Shown: positions 14,984 through 15,386 of the stretch, piece by piece
How the letters are laid out: every line of letters begins with the position of its first letter
Numbering within the stretch: position 1 is the first letter of the stretch
Source of the DNA: Spirochaetaceae bacterium
Lineage (GTDB): Bacteria > Spirochaetota > Spirochaetia > SZUA-6 > Bin103
NCBI GenBank assembly: GCA_028820215.1
Contig: JAPPKD010000221.1
Span: 1 to 15,386 of the forward strand
Direction: 5' to 3'
Length of the DNA stretch: 15,386 nt
The notes under the pieces: model-generated
Told to the model about the DNA's origin: nothing
Database searches by the model: none
Seen by the model: only the letters and a program-made list of their open reading frames with translations
Translations under genes and position numbers: made by a program

Positions 14984-15211
14984 GTGACCCGATGGCACAC
15001 AGCGTGCTGCATCGGGCTGTGTTGCTGCCTGCTGGCCGGCTGCGGCACGCCGGGCGAGTTCCGCGTGAGCGTGAACTACGACATGAACCCGACGCCGCCG
15101 GCGGTGTCGGTCACGGTCGATCAGTTCACGTGGTTCTCGTTCGGCCATGCGTCGATGAGTGTCTCCACGACGGGTGCCGCGACGGCCTCGGTGACCGTCT
15201 ACCTGCCGTGA
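14984..15211 (+). CDS. Small predicted lipoprotein of unknown function
   Basis: This frame encodes 75 aa from the GTG at 14984-14986 (VTRWHTACC start). A short basic N-terminus and a Cys-rich hydrophobic stretch (CCIGLCCCLLAGC) end in a clear lipobox, LAGC, so the mature protein would be a lipid-anchored peptide of ~55 residues. The mature part is Thr/Ser/Val-rich with alternating polar and hydrophobic residues (SVNYDMNPTPPAVSVTVDQF), suggesting beta structure. No ribosome binding site is evident, and a TTG further upstream at 14948 is also in frame. It lies 82 nt after the DsbA-like gene on the same strand, with a CTTCCC/GGGAAG hairpin between. I do not recognise the family. The lipobox argues that it is real despite its size. 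Confidence 0.55.
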   Translation: MTRWHTACCIGLCCCLLAGCGTPGEFRVSVNYDMNPTPPAVSVTVDQFTWFSFGHASMSVSTTGAATASVTVYLP

Positions 15212-15262
15212 CGCCGCCCGCTGCCGGCCGCCCCGATCCCGTTCCTGAACCTGAACAGACAC

Positions 15263-15280
15263 CGGCGCCCTGGTGCGCCG
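15263..15280 (+). terminator. Weak candidate terminator hairpin after the small lipoprotein gene
   Basis: CGGCGC (15263-15268) and GCGCCG (15275-15280) form a 6-bp stem with a 6-nt loop, 51 nt after the lipoprotein stop. There is no T-run, and the region runs into low-quality sequence, so support is weak. Confidence 0.25.
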
Positions 15281-15289
15281 TGATCCCTG

Positions 15290-15386
15290 CCGCGGGGGGC
15301 CCCCCGGGGACCCCAACACCGGGCGCGCGCCGGGGGGGGGGGGGGGGGGGGGGAGGAGGATTGAACCCCCGGGGGGGGGGGGGACA
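15290..15386. other. Low-complexity contig end, probable sequencing or assembly artefact
   Basis: The final ~95 bases contain long G runs (over 20 consecutive G near 15332-15353 and over a dozen near 15370-15383) and GGGGGGCCCCCC stretches with no codon structure. Poly-G tails are typical of two-colour Illumina chemistry when signal is lost. No feature is called here. Confidence 0.8.

Noticed and set aside
15350..15386. Reverse-strand GGTTCAATCC near the end, resembling a tRNA T-arm
   Set aside because: It is one base short of the consensus, embedded in poly-G/poly-C sequence, and has no anticodon or acceptor stem partner.

Overview
The window is a G+C-rich bacterial contig end. It most resembles a free-living or host-associated spirochaete (Spirochaetaceae-like). 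The inference rests on the style of the solute-binding proteins (a short Lys-start signal peptide followed by an acidic GEEEG-type mature N-terminus) and on dense LplA/LplB/LplC-type sugar transporter clusters with no local ATPase. I could not search a database, so the taxonomy is inference.

Positions 1-12028 are all on the minus strand and form two tandem sugar-uptake modules, read right to left. Module 2 (12028 to 8336) is LplB-like permease, LplC-like permease, then an extracellular solute-binding protein, closed by a 12-bp GC-rich hairpin (8258-8292). Module 1 (8207 to 114) is a Gfo/Idh/MocA oxidoreductase, a large PcRGLX/YetA-like protein (related to exo-rhamnogalacturonan lyases), an LplB-like permease, an LplC-like permease and a second solute-binding protein, closed by a long hairpin (58-91). 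Genes within module 1 overlap or nearly touch (ATGA overlap at 6942-6945, GTG inside the preceding stop region at 2672-2678). Both binding-protein genes come last and are separated from their permease by a hairpin-bearing spacer. The likely job is import of pectin-derived or other acidic or rhamnose-containing oligosaccharides, with intracellular cleavage and oxidation. Neither module encodes the transporter ATPase, so a shared MsmK/UgpC-type ATPase elsewhere is expected. A closely similar ~35-nt block abuts both terminator hairpins.

Positions 12029-13762 are different. A less G+C-rich intergenic stretch leads to a gene for a Cre-like tyrosine recombinase (12555-13592, minus strand). Its length (345 aa) and catalytic residue positions nearly match phage P1 Cre. 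It is flanked by two 34-bp sites, 12352-12385 and 13729-13762. Each has two imperfect inverted 13-bp arms around an 8-bp spacer, the geometry of loxP. The spacers (ACTGCGAT, and ACTGCGAC on the other strand) put the two sites in inverted orientation, which predicts inversion of a ~1.34-kb segment containing the recombinase gene. A TTGACA hexamer inside the segment points outward through the left site toward the sugar operon. Inversion would point it at the genes on the right. This candidate self-inverting switch is the most interesting feature here.

Positions 13763-15386 are on the plus strand: a secreted DsbA/thioredoxin-fold protein with a CPYC active site and a SurA-like helical N-terminal region, then a very small predicted lipoprotein. 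The last ~95 bases are low-complexity poly-G and poly-C sequence that looks like an assembly or sequencing artefact at a contig end.
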